This document shows, in pieces, positions 1-8,453 of a stretch of DNA of 64,000 nucleotides. The DNA comes from Pseudomonas sp. Irchel s3h14 (GTDB taxonomy: Bacteria; Pseudomonadota; Gammaproteobacteria; Pseudomonadales; Pseudomonadaceae), in NCBI RefSeq assembly GCF_900187425.1, contig NZ_FYDJ01000005.1, positions 186,001 to 250,000 on the forward strand. Direction: 5' to 3'. Under the pieces are notes generated by a model. The model had not been told where the DNA came from, did not search any database, and saw only the letters and a list, made by a program, of their open reading frames with translations. The translations under genes were made by a program, and so were the position numbers. The first letter of the stretch is position 1; the number at the start of each line of letters is the position of its first letter.

Positions 1-80
1 GTCAGCGGCTCAAGTGAGCAGTATTACGCATATAGCGGGGTTTCTTTTTTTATGGGTTTGACCAATCCCTGCTGACTGAG

Positions 81-605
81 TCACGCCTGCCCGATGTTCT
101 GCCTGTACTTGGAAAGCTGATCCTCACCGCCCACGCGGAAGATGTTGGCCAGGTAATCCAGCAAAACCACCTCTTGCCCATCGAGCACCTGACGAACATA
201 CGTCGCCGAAAATGGGGTCTCGTACTTGGTCGGGTCTCGCGGCTTGTGATTGCCCAGCTGATACTCCTTGCCGGTGATGGTCATCATCGTGACCAACGCG
301 ATCTCGTCAACCAGGCCGCCGTTGTTGAAGACCTGGACGTTGGAGCGGCACTGCAACTGGACGCTTTTGAATGGCGTGACCAGCTTGACTGCGGCGTCGT
401 AGTACATGCTGTTCCAGGTGATCTTGCCTTCCAGTTTATCGATCCCGTCAGGCAGCTCGATCAAGCCAACCATGCCCAGCCCTTGAAAGTCGCTGGTCAC
501 GGTTTTGATCGAGCCCAGGTCGATCTCTTCAGCGCGGCCGAAGAAGCTCGCGCCATCAAGATAGATCGCGGCGTTGGAAACGCGGTGTGCACTAAAGCCT
601 GCCAT
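81..605 (-). CDS. Phage tail tube protein (Mu gpM-like)
   Basis: This 174-residue protein directly follows the sheath gene, with its ATG next to the sheath stop codon. Size, position and the small beta-rich fold (GLGMVGLIELPDGIDKLEGKITW) fit the contractile-phage major tail tube family, which forms the inner tube crossed by DNA. It would be polymerised with the sheath at 606-2030. A SD-like GGGAG lies just upstream of the start. Called from order and family resemblance. Confidence 0.8.
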   Translation of the reverse strand: MAGFSAHRVSNAAIYLDGASFFGRAEEIDLGSIKTVTSDFQGLGMVGLIELPDGIDKLEGKITWNSMYYDAAVKLVTPFKSVQLQCRSNVQVFNNGGLVDEIALVTMMTITGKEYQLGNHKPRDPTKYETPFSATYVRQVLDGQEVVLLDYLANIFRVGGEDQLSKYRQNIGQA

Positions 606-2030
606 TTATGCGGCTCCCAGGTTGACCAGGTATTCCCCGGTGATTTCAGTTTCAAAGGTGCCACGCTCAAATGGCAACGGCACAGTCAGCTTGTAATTGA
701 ACAGGGCATGGCCCAATTCCAGCTCTGTCTGCGGGTTACGTGCAGGGTCATACCAGCACTCGCCACCGACCAACGCCCCGTCGATGGTCAGCTTGCGCAG
801 GAACGAGTTGACGCTTTCCGTGATGCTGTCGATCAGCGAGCTGATGATGGGCATGTCCACGAACTGCAGCGAGCTGTAACGAATCGACTCGTCCACCACG
901 TCCTTGGTGCGCCGCACGTTTTCGAAGTTGCGCATGTGCGTCACGGTCGGCCAGGCAGCGGTTCGGTTGCCCCACAAGCGCAGGCCGGTACCGAACGAAT
1001 TGAAGACCGTAGTAATGCCATTTTCGTTGAGCAGGTTGACCTCGCTGCCCGCGTCATCCACCCGAGCGGTCAATGGCCGCTCCAGACCGATCACGCCCAT
1101 CAGTTCCTGGTTGGAACTGCTCCACCAGTAACCCTTGTCGTTGTCGACTTTAGCCCGCAGACCTGCAGCGCGGATCGACAGCGGCTGCAGACGCTCACCA
1201 TCAGTTGCAGCGTCGTACACTTTGACGTGCGGGTAGCACAGACGCACGCGGTCGCTGCTGGTGTTGAAGTTGATACTGCCAGCCGGCCCGCGCCCGGAGA
1301 TCACCTGTTGCACCGTGGTGCCAATAGGCGCGTCGATGTAGGCGACACCGCCTACATTGATAGCCTCGGCGGCCAATTCGACACCCACCGAGTTCAAGGT
1401 ACTGAAGCCTGGCGCGATGAAAATCTTCGCAAAGAAACCCAGCGTGTTGTAGCTGTCCTGGAAGGCCTTCAAACCCGTGCGACGTCCGGCGACGGTGATA
1501 CCGCCGATGATGTCGGCAGGTGTAACTTTGCTCGGGTCGGCGTGGGTATAGCTGGCTTTCACCTGGCCGTTGGCTGGAATGGCTCCCGTCGCCAGGCGCT
1601 TCACCCGACCGGTGAGCAGGGTCACCGTGTAGTCGGTGTCGAGTGCGTACGGGGTAGCACCGTCAGCGGACTTCAGCTGCAGAAGTTGTAACGCTCCGTG
1701 CTCCAGCTGCAGCAGGTCGTTATCCCCAAACTGTTTCACCTGGTCAGCGACATTGGTGCGGTGAACCGCTGGATCAAGCACGTTGATCACCAGCACCGTG
1801 CCGGTGCCGAAATCATAGATGCCCTCCAGCGCTTCGGGAATGCTGAAGCCGGTGAGGTGTGAGCCGAACTGAGCCGCGTCCTTATCGTTCAAGGACAAGG
1901 TCAGCTCATTGACCGGACCGATAGGCGCTGTGCCGACCAGGGCAATCACCGCCGACTTGACCACCCGAATGGCCCGAGGGCCGCGCTCGACCTCGGTGGT
2001 TTCAATACCGTGCAAATAGTTGGCTGCCAT
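606..2030 (-). CDS. Phage tail sheath protein (Mu gpL-like)
   Basis: A 474-residue sheath protein of the Mu gpL / P2 FI group. The N-terminus (YLHGIETTEVERGPRAIRVV followed by VIALVGTAPIGPVNELT) is typical of sheath proteins, and the C-terminal half carries the conserved GLRLWGNRT segment and a long helix-rich region (VDESIRYSSLQFVDMPI). It forms the contractile outer tail layer. It is the last but one gene of the visible late operon and is preceded by the small DUF2635 gene, as in other Mu-like phages. Confidence 0.93.
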   Translation of the reverse strand: MAANYLHGIETTEVERGPRAIRVVKSAVIALVGTAPIGPVNELTLSLNDKDAAQFGSHLTGFSIPEALEGIYDFGTGTVLVINVLDPAVHRTNVADQVKQFGDNDLLQLEHGALQLLQLKSADGATPYALDTDYTVTLLTGRVKRLATGAIPANGQVKASYTHADPSKVTPADIIGGITVAGRRTGLKAFQDSYNTLGFFAKIFIAPGFSTLNSVGVELAAEAINVGGVAYIDAPIGTTVQQVISGRGPAGSINFNTSSDRVRLCYPHVKVYDAATDGERLQPLSIRAAGLRAKVDNDKGYWWSSSNQELMGVIGLERPLTARVDDAGSEVNLLNENGITTVFNSFGTGLRLWGNRTAAWPTVTHMRNFENVRRTKDVVDESIRYSSLQFVDMPIISSLIDSITESVNSFLRKLTIDGALVGGECWYDPARNPQTELELGHALFNYKLTVPLPFERGTFETEITGEYLVNLGAA

Positions 2031-2036
2031 CGAGCG

Positions 2037-2270
2037 TTACTCCTGTTCAGTTTTCTGAGAAGCGATTGCTGTCTTGCCCGCAGGTTTCTCGGTAGACGGC
2101 AAAAGCACCAGGTGCTTGAGTTCCAACAACACCAGGGTGTACTCGTGATCGGCCGGCAGCTCGACGGGCTTTCCAGGAAGCAGTTGCACTTCAAGCAATT
2201 CGCGGGCTTCGCCTACCCGCAGAGAGGCAGCGCTTTGCGGCCCGGTGTAGGTGTAGCGGGTAAGTTTCAT
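2037..2270 (-). CDS. DUF2635 family phage protein
   Basis: This 77-residue protein sits just upstream of the tail sheath gene, where Mu-like phages usually carry a DUF2635 gene (Mu gp38 position). It is a short beta-rich polypeptide with a charged, probably disordered C-terminal tail (EKPAGKTAIASQKTEQE). Its 5' end overlaps the 3' end of the gp37-like gene by 4 bases, which indicates translational coupling. No biochemical function is known. Confidence 0.7.
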   Translation of the reverse strand: MKLTRYTYTGPQSAASLRVGEARELLEVQLLPGKPVELPADHEYTLVLLELKHLVLLPSTEKPAGKTAIASQKTEQE

Positions 2271-2755
2271 AGTGGTTCCTCAAACTGGAGGTTGGGTGGT
2301 AGCGCTGGACCGGTTGGGTATGGGGCCTGCACTTGAGTGGCCCGTACGGAGAAGTCCTGCCCGTACTGCCAGAGTCCACTCATTTGGCCGATGAACTGCT
2401 CTGCTATAGGACGGCACGCCTGATCGCAATGTGGTGCAAACCATCCCGTCAGACAGGTGCGGATCTGATCCAGGTAACTGATCACCCCATCCTTGCCATT
2501 GAGCTGGCGAAACACCAGGGTCAACCTGATGACGATGTTGCGTGCCTGGAACATCGCGTCGCCGGCTTCGGACCCACCGAAGGTTGATTTTCCGTAAGCC
2601 AGCAAGATCGCCCCACGTGGATGGTTAAGGCGGTAGCCCGCTGGATTCTCGGGAAACAGCTCGACCATCAACTCCTTGCCGAACTGATCCTGCAGTCGGG
2701 CACGCATCGCATCGAGTAGCTGTTCGGTTTGGGTTTTGGGCGGGGCTGTGCTCAT
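2267..2755 (-). CDS. Mu gp37-like protein (DUF1834), tail completion candidate
   Basis: A 162-residue protein starting at ATG 2755, which overlaps the upstream stop codon (TGATG). Position between the gp36-like gene and DUF2635/sheath, plus the segment SYLDQIRTCLTGWFAP, match the Mu gp37 family. This family is thought to act at the head-tail junction or as a tail terminator. A start 15 bases upstream is possible, but the overlapping ATG is preferred. Confidence 0.7.
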   Translation of the reverse strand: MSTAPPKTQTEQLLDAMRARLQDQFGKELMVELFPENPAGYRLNHPRGAILLAYGKSTFGGSEAGDAMFQARNIVIRLTLVFRQLNGKDGVISYLDQIRTCLTGWFAPHCDQACRPIAEQFIGQMSGLWQYGQDFSVRATQVQAPYPTGPALPPNLQFEEPL

Positions 2756-3186
2756 CAGTAGCGCTCCCATAGATCGCTACCGAACTGCTGACGGCGTGCG
2801 CGAGTACGAATTTCACCAGGTTCTGGCGTGGCTTGGCCGCTGGGCATGCCCAGGGTGACTACGCCATCGCGGATACTTTCCAGGAGCTTGATGGTGTCCT
2901 TGCGGCTGTCCTTAACCGCATCGGGCAATGCGCCCTCGGGGCGGCGCTGATACAGCCAGTGCCGCGCCAAGTAGACCACTGCGTCCCGCAGTACCGTCGG
3001 CACCGGATCGAGCGGCAGGTTGTAGCGGCCCCGCAGGTAGCCATCCACCAACTCTTCCGCTTGACGTACGCCGTCCTCAATGACGCTTTCATTGGGTAGC
3101 TCGGCAGCCGGATCATCGTTGGAGAGCTGAATCAGCGTCATCTCTGGTACGGCGTTGCCGATGTCGGCGCGGGTGCAGTAGCGCAT
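2755..3186 (-). CDS. DUF1320 protein (Mu gp36-like head-tail connector)
   Basis: A 143-residue protein starting MRYCTRADIGNAVPEMTLIQLSND, the characteristic opening of DUF1320 (Mu gp36). The body (VRQAEELVDGYLRGRYNLPL, then DAVVYLARHWLYQRRPEG) is the helical connector fold. Family members are head-completion or adaptor proteins between portal and tail. It follows the major capsid gene by 3 bases and overlaps the gp37-like gene. Confidence 0.88.
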   Translation of the reverse strand: MRYCTRADIGNAVPEMTLIQLSNDDPAAELPNESVIEDGVRQAEELVDGYLRGRYNLPLDPVPTVLRDAVVYLARHWLYQRRPEGALPDAVKDSRKDTIKLLESIRDGVVTLGMPSGQATPEPGEIRTRARRQQFGSDLWERY

Positions 3187-3189
3187 AGG

Positions 3190-4170
3190 TCAGCCCGCCT
3201 TCAGCTCGACCAGGGCTTCTGGGAACAAGCACATGGCGAGCGGGTTGGCCTGGGCTTCCAAATCCCAGCCTTTGCCCAGTTTGCGTTCTTCAGCCTTGCT
3301 GTAGAACGGTTGGCCCAAGGTGTTGACGGTTTCGTTGTAGTTGGCCGGGGCGTTGAACATACGGAAAACGCCACGGGCCACCGGGAACACCTGGGCGATA
3401 TCGGCCGGAATGAAACGCTGGCCGCTGACGGTAACGTCGTATTCGATGAACTCGATGCCACCGAAAGTGAAGCCGGAGCGCATATCTCCGCCGATACGGT
3501 CCTGAGCTTCCTGATAGTGCTCGAAGGCCTTTTTGACGTTTTCATGGCCTGTGAAGGCATCGAACCAATCAGGCCCGCAGAAAGAGCGGAAGCCCGTGAC
3601 CATCACACCGCCCAGCTTGGATTCGGCGTGGCGTTTTGCACCCAGGCAAGCCTTGCGAACATCAGTCTCGGCGTTGCTCAAGGCAACAGTGATTTTTTTC
3701 TGTGCAACGTCGAATTCGTCAAACAGATCAAAAAGAACAGAACCGTCCGCATCAAGCAGCTTGCCGCGCAAAGCGCCAACCCGTTGGAATTCGCGGGTGG
3801 CCTCAATGCTGTTCTTCAGCTCCTGCAGGTTGTCATTGATCACGGTAGCCACAGGGGCGGCGGAGCTTTCCTCACCGAATGCAGCGATCCCCTGCAACTG
3901 GCTCGGAAGGATTGGTCGGCTGATAGGCAGGTGCAAGGTTTCAAAGCTGCGGCGCTTACGTTTGCCACCCTTCATTGGAGCTGGATCATCATTACGCGAA
4001 GTGTTGGGCACGAGGACCAGACGACCTTCACGCTCATCAATCACCACGCTGGTGCTGGTAACACCTTTTTCGTCGAACAGCCCCATTGCGCCGACTTTGC
4101 CGGGAACAGCCGGGAGTTTGTTCACCGCAGCGGTGAGGTTGGCGACGCTGAACATGTCTTGCAGATTCAT
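3190..4170 (-). CDS. Major capsid protein, lambda gpE family
   Basis: This 326-residue protein belongs to the lambda gpE family. Family hallmarks are the N-terminal MGLFDEKGVTSTSVVIDEREGRLVLVPN block, the LPISRPILPSQLQGI segment and the C-terminal NETVNTLGQPFYSKAEER region. I place the start at ATG 4170, preceded by AGGAG at good spacing; the open frame extends further upstream. It is paired with a lambda D-type decoration gene. Mu itself uses gpT here, so the head module is mosaic. A distant paralogue is at 30772-31767 in the other prophage. Confidence 0.9.
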   Translation of the reverse strand: MNLQDMFSVANLTAAVNKLPAVPGKVGAMGLFDEKGVTSTSVVIDEREGRLVLVPNTSRNDDPAPMKGGKRKRRSFETLHLPISRPILPSQLQGIAAFGEESSAAPVATVINDNLQELKNSIEATREFQRVGALRGKLLDADGSVLFDLFDEFDVAQKKITVALSNAETDVRKACLGAKRHAESKLGGVMVTGFRSFCGPDWFDAFTGHENVKKAFEHYQEAQDRIGGDMRSGFTFGGIEFIEYDVTVSGQRFIPADIAQVFPVARGVFRMFNAPANYNETVNTLGQPFYSKAEERKLGKGWDLEAQANPLAMCLFPEALVELKAG

Positions 4171-4183
4171 GGAGTACTCCTGA

Positions 4184-4552
4184 TCAGAGGGCCGCCCGGG
4201 CAACGATGCCCAAGGCGTTGAGTTCGTCCAGGGCGGTGGCCTTCTGGGCTTCGGTGATGCCGGCCGGCCATGCCAGTTCGGCGGAGTCGATGACGGCGCC
4301 GCGAGAAACCACTACGCCCGGCTGGTCGCTGGTGGTTGCGTTCACCGCTTCAATCAAAACCGCCGCCGACTTTTTGGCCGCGCCAGTGCCAGCGAGGTCG
4401 AGCACCTGGTACTTGCCGGAGACTTTCGCCAGCACCTGGCCGAACGCGTAATTCACCCCGCCCAGCAGGGTGACTTTGTCCTTCGTCCAGCCGGGGCAGA
4501 CTTCGACCAGCAGCAAATCGCCCGGATCTTTCGGTTGAGCAAACGTGGCCAT
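4184..4552 (-). CDS. Head decoration protein, lambda gpD-like
   Basis: A 122-residue protein with the lambda gpD / SHP pattern: an N-terminal LLLVEVCPGWTKDKVTLLGG, a Gly-rich strand (FGQVLAKVSGKYQVLDLAGTGAA) and the block SRGAVIDSAELAWPAGIT. Such trimers cement expanded capsids at the threefold sites. It lies between the protease/scaffold gene and the major capsid gene, the usual order. Confidence 0.85.
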   Translation of the reverse strand: MATFAQPKDPGDLLLVEVCPGWTKDKVTLLGGVNYAFGQVLAKVSGKYQVLDLAGTGAAKKSAAVLIEAVNATTSDQPGVVVSRGAVIDSAELAWPAGITEAQKATALDELNALGIVARAAL

Positions 4553-4560
4553 AGGGCCTC

Positions 4561-5580
4561 CTATCGTTTAGAGCGGGCTTCAGCGTCGGCCAGCAATGGG
4601 TTGGTGGTTTGGGGGACTGTCTTACCGGCGCGGGTTTTGGTGGCGACTTCCGCGAAACTGACGCCGCCGGCCAGGTCACTGAAGATCGCTTTCAGGCCGT
4701 CGCTCAACGGCTCGCGGGCGTCCTCTTCACCGAACTCCAGCGGGGTTTCGCTGGAATCGGCGTAGTCCAGCGCCGCAATTACGGCCGGGGCGTGTACGGG
4801 CTTCATGCCCGCAGCAACCAGCTTTTCGGCGAACTCGACATTCGCCCCGTGAATGGCTTCCTGCGCGGCAGTGCGGGCGGCCCTGTCCCGCTTGGCGATA
4901 TCGGCCTTCAGGCGTTTGTTCTCCGCCTCAAGGGCGGTTGGATCTTTGTCGGACATGTTGGTTACCTCGGTGGATCGGGTGGGTTCGGAGAAAGCGGGTT
5001 GATCTCCCGACTCAGGCTGTCGGGCGATTTCGGCGAGGCTGTCGATGGCCCACGACGGGGCCACCTGGTCGGCGGTTTCTTTGTCGAATTTGCCGATGAA
5101 CCACTCGCGCAAACGGCGCCACATGTCGGAGTTGAGTTCGTGGCCGTAGTCGCCGAACTCGACAACGCCTTCTTCGCCGTCGGCCAGTTCAATGGGGCGA
5201 AGTCCTTTCACTGCCGGTGGCTGGGCGCCGAGAAAGCCAACATGGCGCAGGTAGTACACGCCGGGCACGGGGTTGTTGGCGGCGTCGGGGTGGTAGAAGG
5301 AGGCGGAAATTTTCTTGTAGCTGCCCTTGGCTACTTGTTCGGCGAAAGCCGGGTTGACCTGTTGCGGTTCGGCGACCAGGCCTTGTGCGGTAGCCGTCAG
5401 TGACTTGACCCAGCCGGCGGCCGGGGCGTCATGCTTCGGGTGGCCGATGACCATCGGAGCTTCGTGCAGGGCCGGGTCGTATGCGTCCACCGTGGCGGCC
5501 AGATCGGACTCGCTAAAGTCGAAGCTGACGCCATTCATTGCGGTGTGGCTGCCGGATTTGAAGATGTGCAGTGGTTTCAT
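4561..5580 (-). CDS. Mu gpI-like capsid protease/scaffold
   Basis: A 339-residue protein. The N-terminal half (GVSFDFSESDLAATVDAYDPALHEAPMVIGHPKHDAPAAGWV) is typical of Mu gpI head-maturation proteases. The C-terminal half is a charged coiled coil (DPTALEAENKRLKADIAKRDRAART) that would act as scaffold before self-cleavage. An internal Met (NMSDKDPTALEAENKRLK) could start a scaffold-only form, as gene Z does in Mu. I prefer ATG 5580 (MKPLHIF) over the upstream TTG at 5622. The 21-bp repeat at 5637-5657 lies in front. Confidence 0.87.
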   Translation of the reverse strand: MKPLHIFKSGSHTAMNGVSFDFSESDLAATVDAYDPALHEAPMVIGHPKHDAPAAGWVKSLTATAQGLVAEPQQVNPAFAEQVAKGSYKKISASFYHPDAANNPVPGVYYLRHVGFLGAQPPAVKGLRPIELADGEEGVVEFGDYGHELNSDMWRRLREWFIGKFDKETADQVAPSWAIDSLAEIARQPESGDQPAFSEPTRSTEVTNMSDKDPTALEAENKRLKADIAKRDRAARTAAQEAIHGANVEFAEKLVAAGMKPVHAPAVIAALDYADSSETPLEFGEEDAREPLSDGLKAIFSDLAGGVSFAEVATKTRAGKTVPQTTNPLLADAEARSKR

Positions 5581-5636
5581 GGCTGTGCGCTGCGTCGAGG
5601 TGATGCGCACAGCCTGGGCCAATGGGTGGATCAGGA

Positions 5637-5657
5637 CTTTTAATCGAGTTTAAAGAG
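5637..5657 (-). promoter_or_regulatory. 21-bp repeat, candidate late promoter PI
   Basis: The same 21 bases occur at 14558-14578. On the minus strand both read CTCTTTAAACTCGATTAAAA plus G. They stand in front of gene I and in front of the lysis operon, the places where Mu has its C-dependent late promoters PI and Plys. The repeat contains AT-rich -10-like steps. That it is a promoter element is inference from position and duplication. Confidence 0.6.
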
Positions 5658-5744
5658 TACGAGCGCCAAAGCTTGGAGAGCCCCGGTGCCAATGCGATGA
5701 TCGGGGACGCTGAATACGCTTTGAACTGTTAGCAGGAGTTAGGT

Positions 5745-7019
5745 ATGGATGATCAGGAGGCAGTGGTCTGTTACGGATGTGTTGGCGATGAGTACCTGAA
5801 AACGCTCATCAAGAAAGAAGGGGCTGCGGCCAAATGCTTCTACTGCAAGAAAAAAAGGAAAGCCATCACGATAACGCTGCTTTCTGATTGGATCGCCGAA
5901 GTGATGTTGTCGTTGTTCGAAAATACCTCCGTTTGGGAAAGAGGAGACGACCTCAATTTCCATGTTGCTGAAATGTTAGGCCGCGATGACACCGACGACG
6001 TTTTGGTAGGCGACGTTTGTGGCGAATTAGTAAATTGCTCGCAGTGGGACATCATGCAAGGCGGTGAGGCCCGATTTGATGAGTTCGGCCTCTACATGCC
6101 CCGCCATGTACGACCAATCGAGGCCGAGCGCAAATGGCAAGACTTCAAAACCAGCATCATGCACAAAAGCCGCTTCTTTAATCAGAGCGGTAAAGAGTTT
6201 CTTGAATGGCTTTTCGCAAATATCGATTCGTTCCGAAACTTCAGAACGACTGATCGTAATGAAGATGCAGTGGTGCGTACGATCAAGGCAACTGACTGCG
6301 TAGACTTGTTTCGCGCCCGCGAATGCAAGTCCGTCGATGAAGCACGAGAAATATCGAACAATCCCGCCGATCAGTTAGCCGCGCCACCGAAGGAAAAAGC
6401 ACGGGCAGGCCGCATGAATCCTGAGGGTGTCCCCGTTTTCTACGGTGCCTTTGATAGAGAAACCTGCGTTGCGGAACTTCGACCCGCCGTCGGAGGAAGC
6501 GTCATCAGTGGGCAGTTCAAATTAACACGAGACTTGCGGGTCCTCGATTTCAAGCGACTTGAGGACGCGTACGAGCATGCTCCCTTGAGCCTGTTTGACC
6601 CTGAAAGCCGGCTAAAAATAGAGCGTCGAAAATTTCTAACTACTTTTCACGACAAAATTAAAAGCCCTGTTTTGCCGAAACAGGAGCATGAGTACCTGAC
6701 AACACAAGTGATCGCTGAGTACCTTTCTACGCAGCACACGCCACGAATCGACGGGGTAATTTTTTCGTCAGCGCAAAATAGCGGAGGACTGAACATCGTG
6801 CTGTTTGCTCATGTCGTCTCGCTGGAATCCGTAGGGGAGGTAGTGCGACCGCCACACGATCCGAACAAGCCGACTCGCGGAATTGAATACATTCCTGAAA
6901 CCCTCCGTCGCCACAAGATCACGTCCGTCAAATTCAAATTCGATGATGAAAAGTACACTGGGCATGAATTCGATCCATTTGGCACGTACCTGGATCACGA
7001 TGAAGATTGGGATTGGTAA
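5745..7019 (+). CDS. HEPN-associated N-terminal domain / RES domain protein (cargo gene)
   Basis: This 424-residue protein lies on the plus strand inside the leftward late operon. Residues 9-34 form a possible zinc knuckle (CYGC and CFYC). Residues about 40-170 resemble the helical domain found N-terminal to RES domains (HEPN-associated). Residues about 185-350 carry a RES-like domain: FRAR (190), then GRMNPEGVPVFYGAFDRETC with Glu244. RES proteins such as ParT, Res and MbcT modify or degrade NAD-type cofactors or related targets. AGGAG precedes the ATG. No cognate antitoxin is adjacent. Its AT content is higher than that of the flanking genes, which suggests transfer. A defence or lysogenic-conversion role is inferred. 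Confidence 0.72.
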   Translation: MDDQEAVVCYGCVGDEYLKTLIKKEGAAAKCFYCKKKRKAITITLLSDWIAEVMLSLFENTSVWERGDDLNFHVAEMLGRDDTDDVLVGDVCGELVNCSQWDIMQGGEARFDEFGLYMPRHVRPIEAERKWQDFKTSIMHKSRFFNQSGKEFLEWLFANIDSFRNFRTTDRNEDAVVRTIKATDCVDLFRARECKSVDEAREISNNPADQLAAPPKEKARAGRMNPEGVPVFYGAFDRETCVAELRPAVGGSVISGQFKLTRDLRVLDFKRLEDAYEHAPLSLFDPESRLKIERRKFLTTFHDKIKSPVLPKQEHEYLTTQVIAEYLSTQHTPRIDGVIFSSAQNSGGLNIVLFAHVVSLESVGEVVRPPHDPNKPTRGIEYIPETLRRHKITSVKFKFDDEKYTGHEFDPFGTYLDHDEDWDW

Positions 7020-7058
7020 GCCAGATACCAGCGGACAATATAGCTGGGCGGCTTTATA

Positions 7059-7125
7059 AAGCGTTTACAGCGTTGGTGACCAAGGCGGTTCGAAGAACCG
7101 CAGCCAATGGGCAACGCAAACGCTT
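7059..7125. terminator. Long interrupted hairpin between convergent genes
   Basis: The region between the cargo gene stop (7019) and the gpG stop (7135) folds into nested arms: AAGCGTTT (7059-7066) with AAACGCTT (7118-7125), GCGTT with AACGC, and an apical GCGGTTC-GAA-GAACCGC (7085-7101). There is no strong U-tract. Given the convergent genes it may be a bidirectional transcription barrier; this is inference. Confidence 0.5.
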
Positions 7126-7134
7126 CTGAGGGGG

Positions 7135-7611
7135 TTACAGGCGTGCGGCTTTTTCCAGGTGATGCAGGGCCAGTTCGAGAATCGCTTCCTCTGCCTCGGG
7201 CTGGATGACGCCCTCAGCGTCCATCGGCAAGAACGGCCGACCCGGAATGTCACCCCACAGGTGTGGGAACTCTGATTTTTCCCCACCAAAGTGCATCATC
7301 GCCGCATAGGGTTTGTTGCTCCCGACCAACGCTGAGCTGTCGGTTGCAAGGCTGGTGACCGAGGCCGCCAAACCCGCCGCGCTGATCTGTAGTATCTGGC
7401 CGGGCCAGTTGCCGCTTTTCTGCCGGCGCTCGGTCGTGGTATCGGACAAGTCGGCCCAGTCGGGTCGACCTTCATTTTCAAAGTTCTCCTCTGTCTGGCT
7501 GAGCAGTTCGGCAGCAACACCACGCATCAGCGGTGCGAGATCCCCGACCGCCCATTCCACTTTGCGCAGAGCGTCCTGTAGACGCTGGTGATCCAACTCA
7601 ACAGTGAACAT
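7135..7611 (-). CDS. Phage virion morphogenesis protein (Mu gpG-like)
   Basis: A 158-residue protein of the virion morphogenesis family (Mu gpG). The features are an N-terminal LQDALRKVEWAVGDLAPLMRGVAAELLSQTEENFENEGRPDWADLS and the C-terminal GEKSEFPHLWGDIPGRPFLPMD, the usual RPFLP-type ending. Relatives act in tail or head-tail completion. It follows gpF (7622-8452) and is separated from gene I by the plus-strand cargo gene. Confidence 0.9.
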   Translation of the reverse strand: MFTVELDHQRLQDALRKVEWAVGDLAPLMRGVAAELLSQTEENFENEGRPDWADLSDTTTERRQKSGNWPGQILQISAAGLAASVTSLATDSSALVGSNKPYAAMMHFGGEKSEFPHLWGDIPGRPFLPMDAEGVIQPEAEEAILELALHHLEKAARL

Positions 7612-7621
7612 CTTGCGTCTC

Positions 7622-8452
7622 CTATGCAGCTGACTCTTTGCGCTTCAAAGCCTCGGCGAGACCGGTGCCCGGCGCGTGATTGAAGCCTGGATCGGTGCGG
7701 AACGTGACGGCGCGGCCGGAGGCGTCCGTGGTGCGAATACCGGTCACCGAGGCCGTTCGGATTTCCCCGGTGCGTTTATCTGTTCCGGTTTCCACTGTTT
7801 CCGTGAACATACGTCCCTCGCTCGACACAACCTTCAAACCCCGACGTTTCACAGCTGCTTCGCTCAAGGCGACAACACGGCAACGGCAGTTGAATCCGTT
7901 GGGCGGGAAGATCGCTGACCAGATGGGGTCATCGTGGCGGAACACTTGACCATGCAGTGCTCGGTGACTCGGTCGGGTCTTGCCATCCAGGATGGCGATG
8001 TACATCCAGTACGGGTGGGTATCGGTGGTTTGCTCCATGTCGGCCTTACGGCCTGCCATGTAGGCGCTTTGCAGGTTGGTCTGATAGATCGTCTTGAGCC
8101 GGCGCGGGCTACCCAATTGCACCAGCTCGCCGACGCCCTCGCTGTCGACAATGACCTGTTGCCCCCACCAGCCTTGAGCTTCCAGAGTCGGCTGCATGTT
8201 CGTGATGAACTGCTTGAGGGTCTGGCCGTCTTGCAGCGCGGTTTCCAGCGCTGCCCGAATATCAGATAGCAGATCGAGGCGCATCGCCTTAGCCACGGTA
8301 AAGGCCTGGTCGTGCGCCTGATCAAGCATGTCTTGCCAGTTCCAGGTGATCGCATAACCCTTGAACTTGAGGTAGGCGATGGCCTTTTCGGGCTCAAGGC
8401 CAAAGATAGCCTTGAGGTCGGCGGGACTTAGACGTTTATCCGAGGCAGCCAT
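7622..8452 (-). CDS. Phage head morphogenesis protein (Mu gpF / SPP1 gp7 family)
   Basis: A 276-residue minor head protein. The C-terminal MuF domain shows the family core: LQSAYMAGRKADMEQ followed by HPYWMYIAILDGKTRPSHRALHG and the FPPNGFNCRCRVVALS motif. MuF proteins bind the portal and may be ejected with the DNA. The start at ATG 8452 overlaps the portal gene end (8454) closely. Confidence 0.93.
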   Translation of the reverse strand: MAASDKRLSPADLKAIFGLEPEKAIAYLKFKGYAITWNWQDMLDQAHDQAFTVAKAMRLDLLSDIRAALETALQDGQTLKQFITNMQPTLEAQGWWGQQVIVDSEGVGELVQLGSPRRLKTIYQTNLQSAYMAGRKADMEQTTDTHPYWMYIAILDGKTRPSHRALHGQVFRHDDPIWSAIFPPNGFNCRCRVVALSEAAVKRRGLKVVSSEGRMFTETVETGTDKRTGEIRTASVTGIRTTDASGRAVTFRTDPGFNHAPGTGLAEALKRKESAA

Positions 8453-8453
8453 A

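Noticed and set aside
174..1691. 505-codon open frame on the plus strand
   Set aside because: It is the complement of the tail tube and sheath genes. High GC at third positions keeps the opposite strand open; its translation has no recognisable domain.
3310..4221. 303-codon plus-strand frame over the capsid gene
   Set aside because: Shadow of the gpE-type capsid gene; no RBS and no domain.
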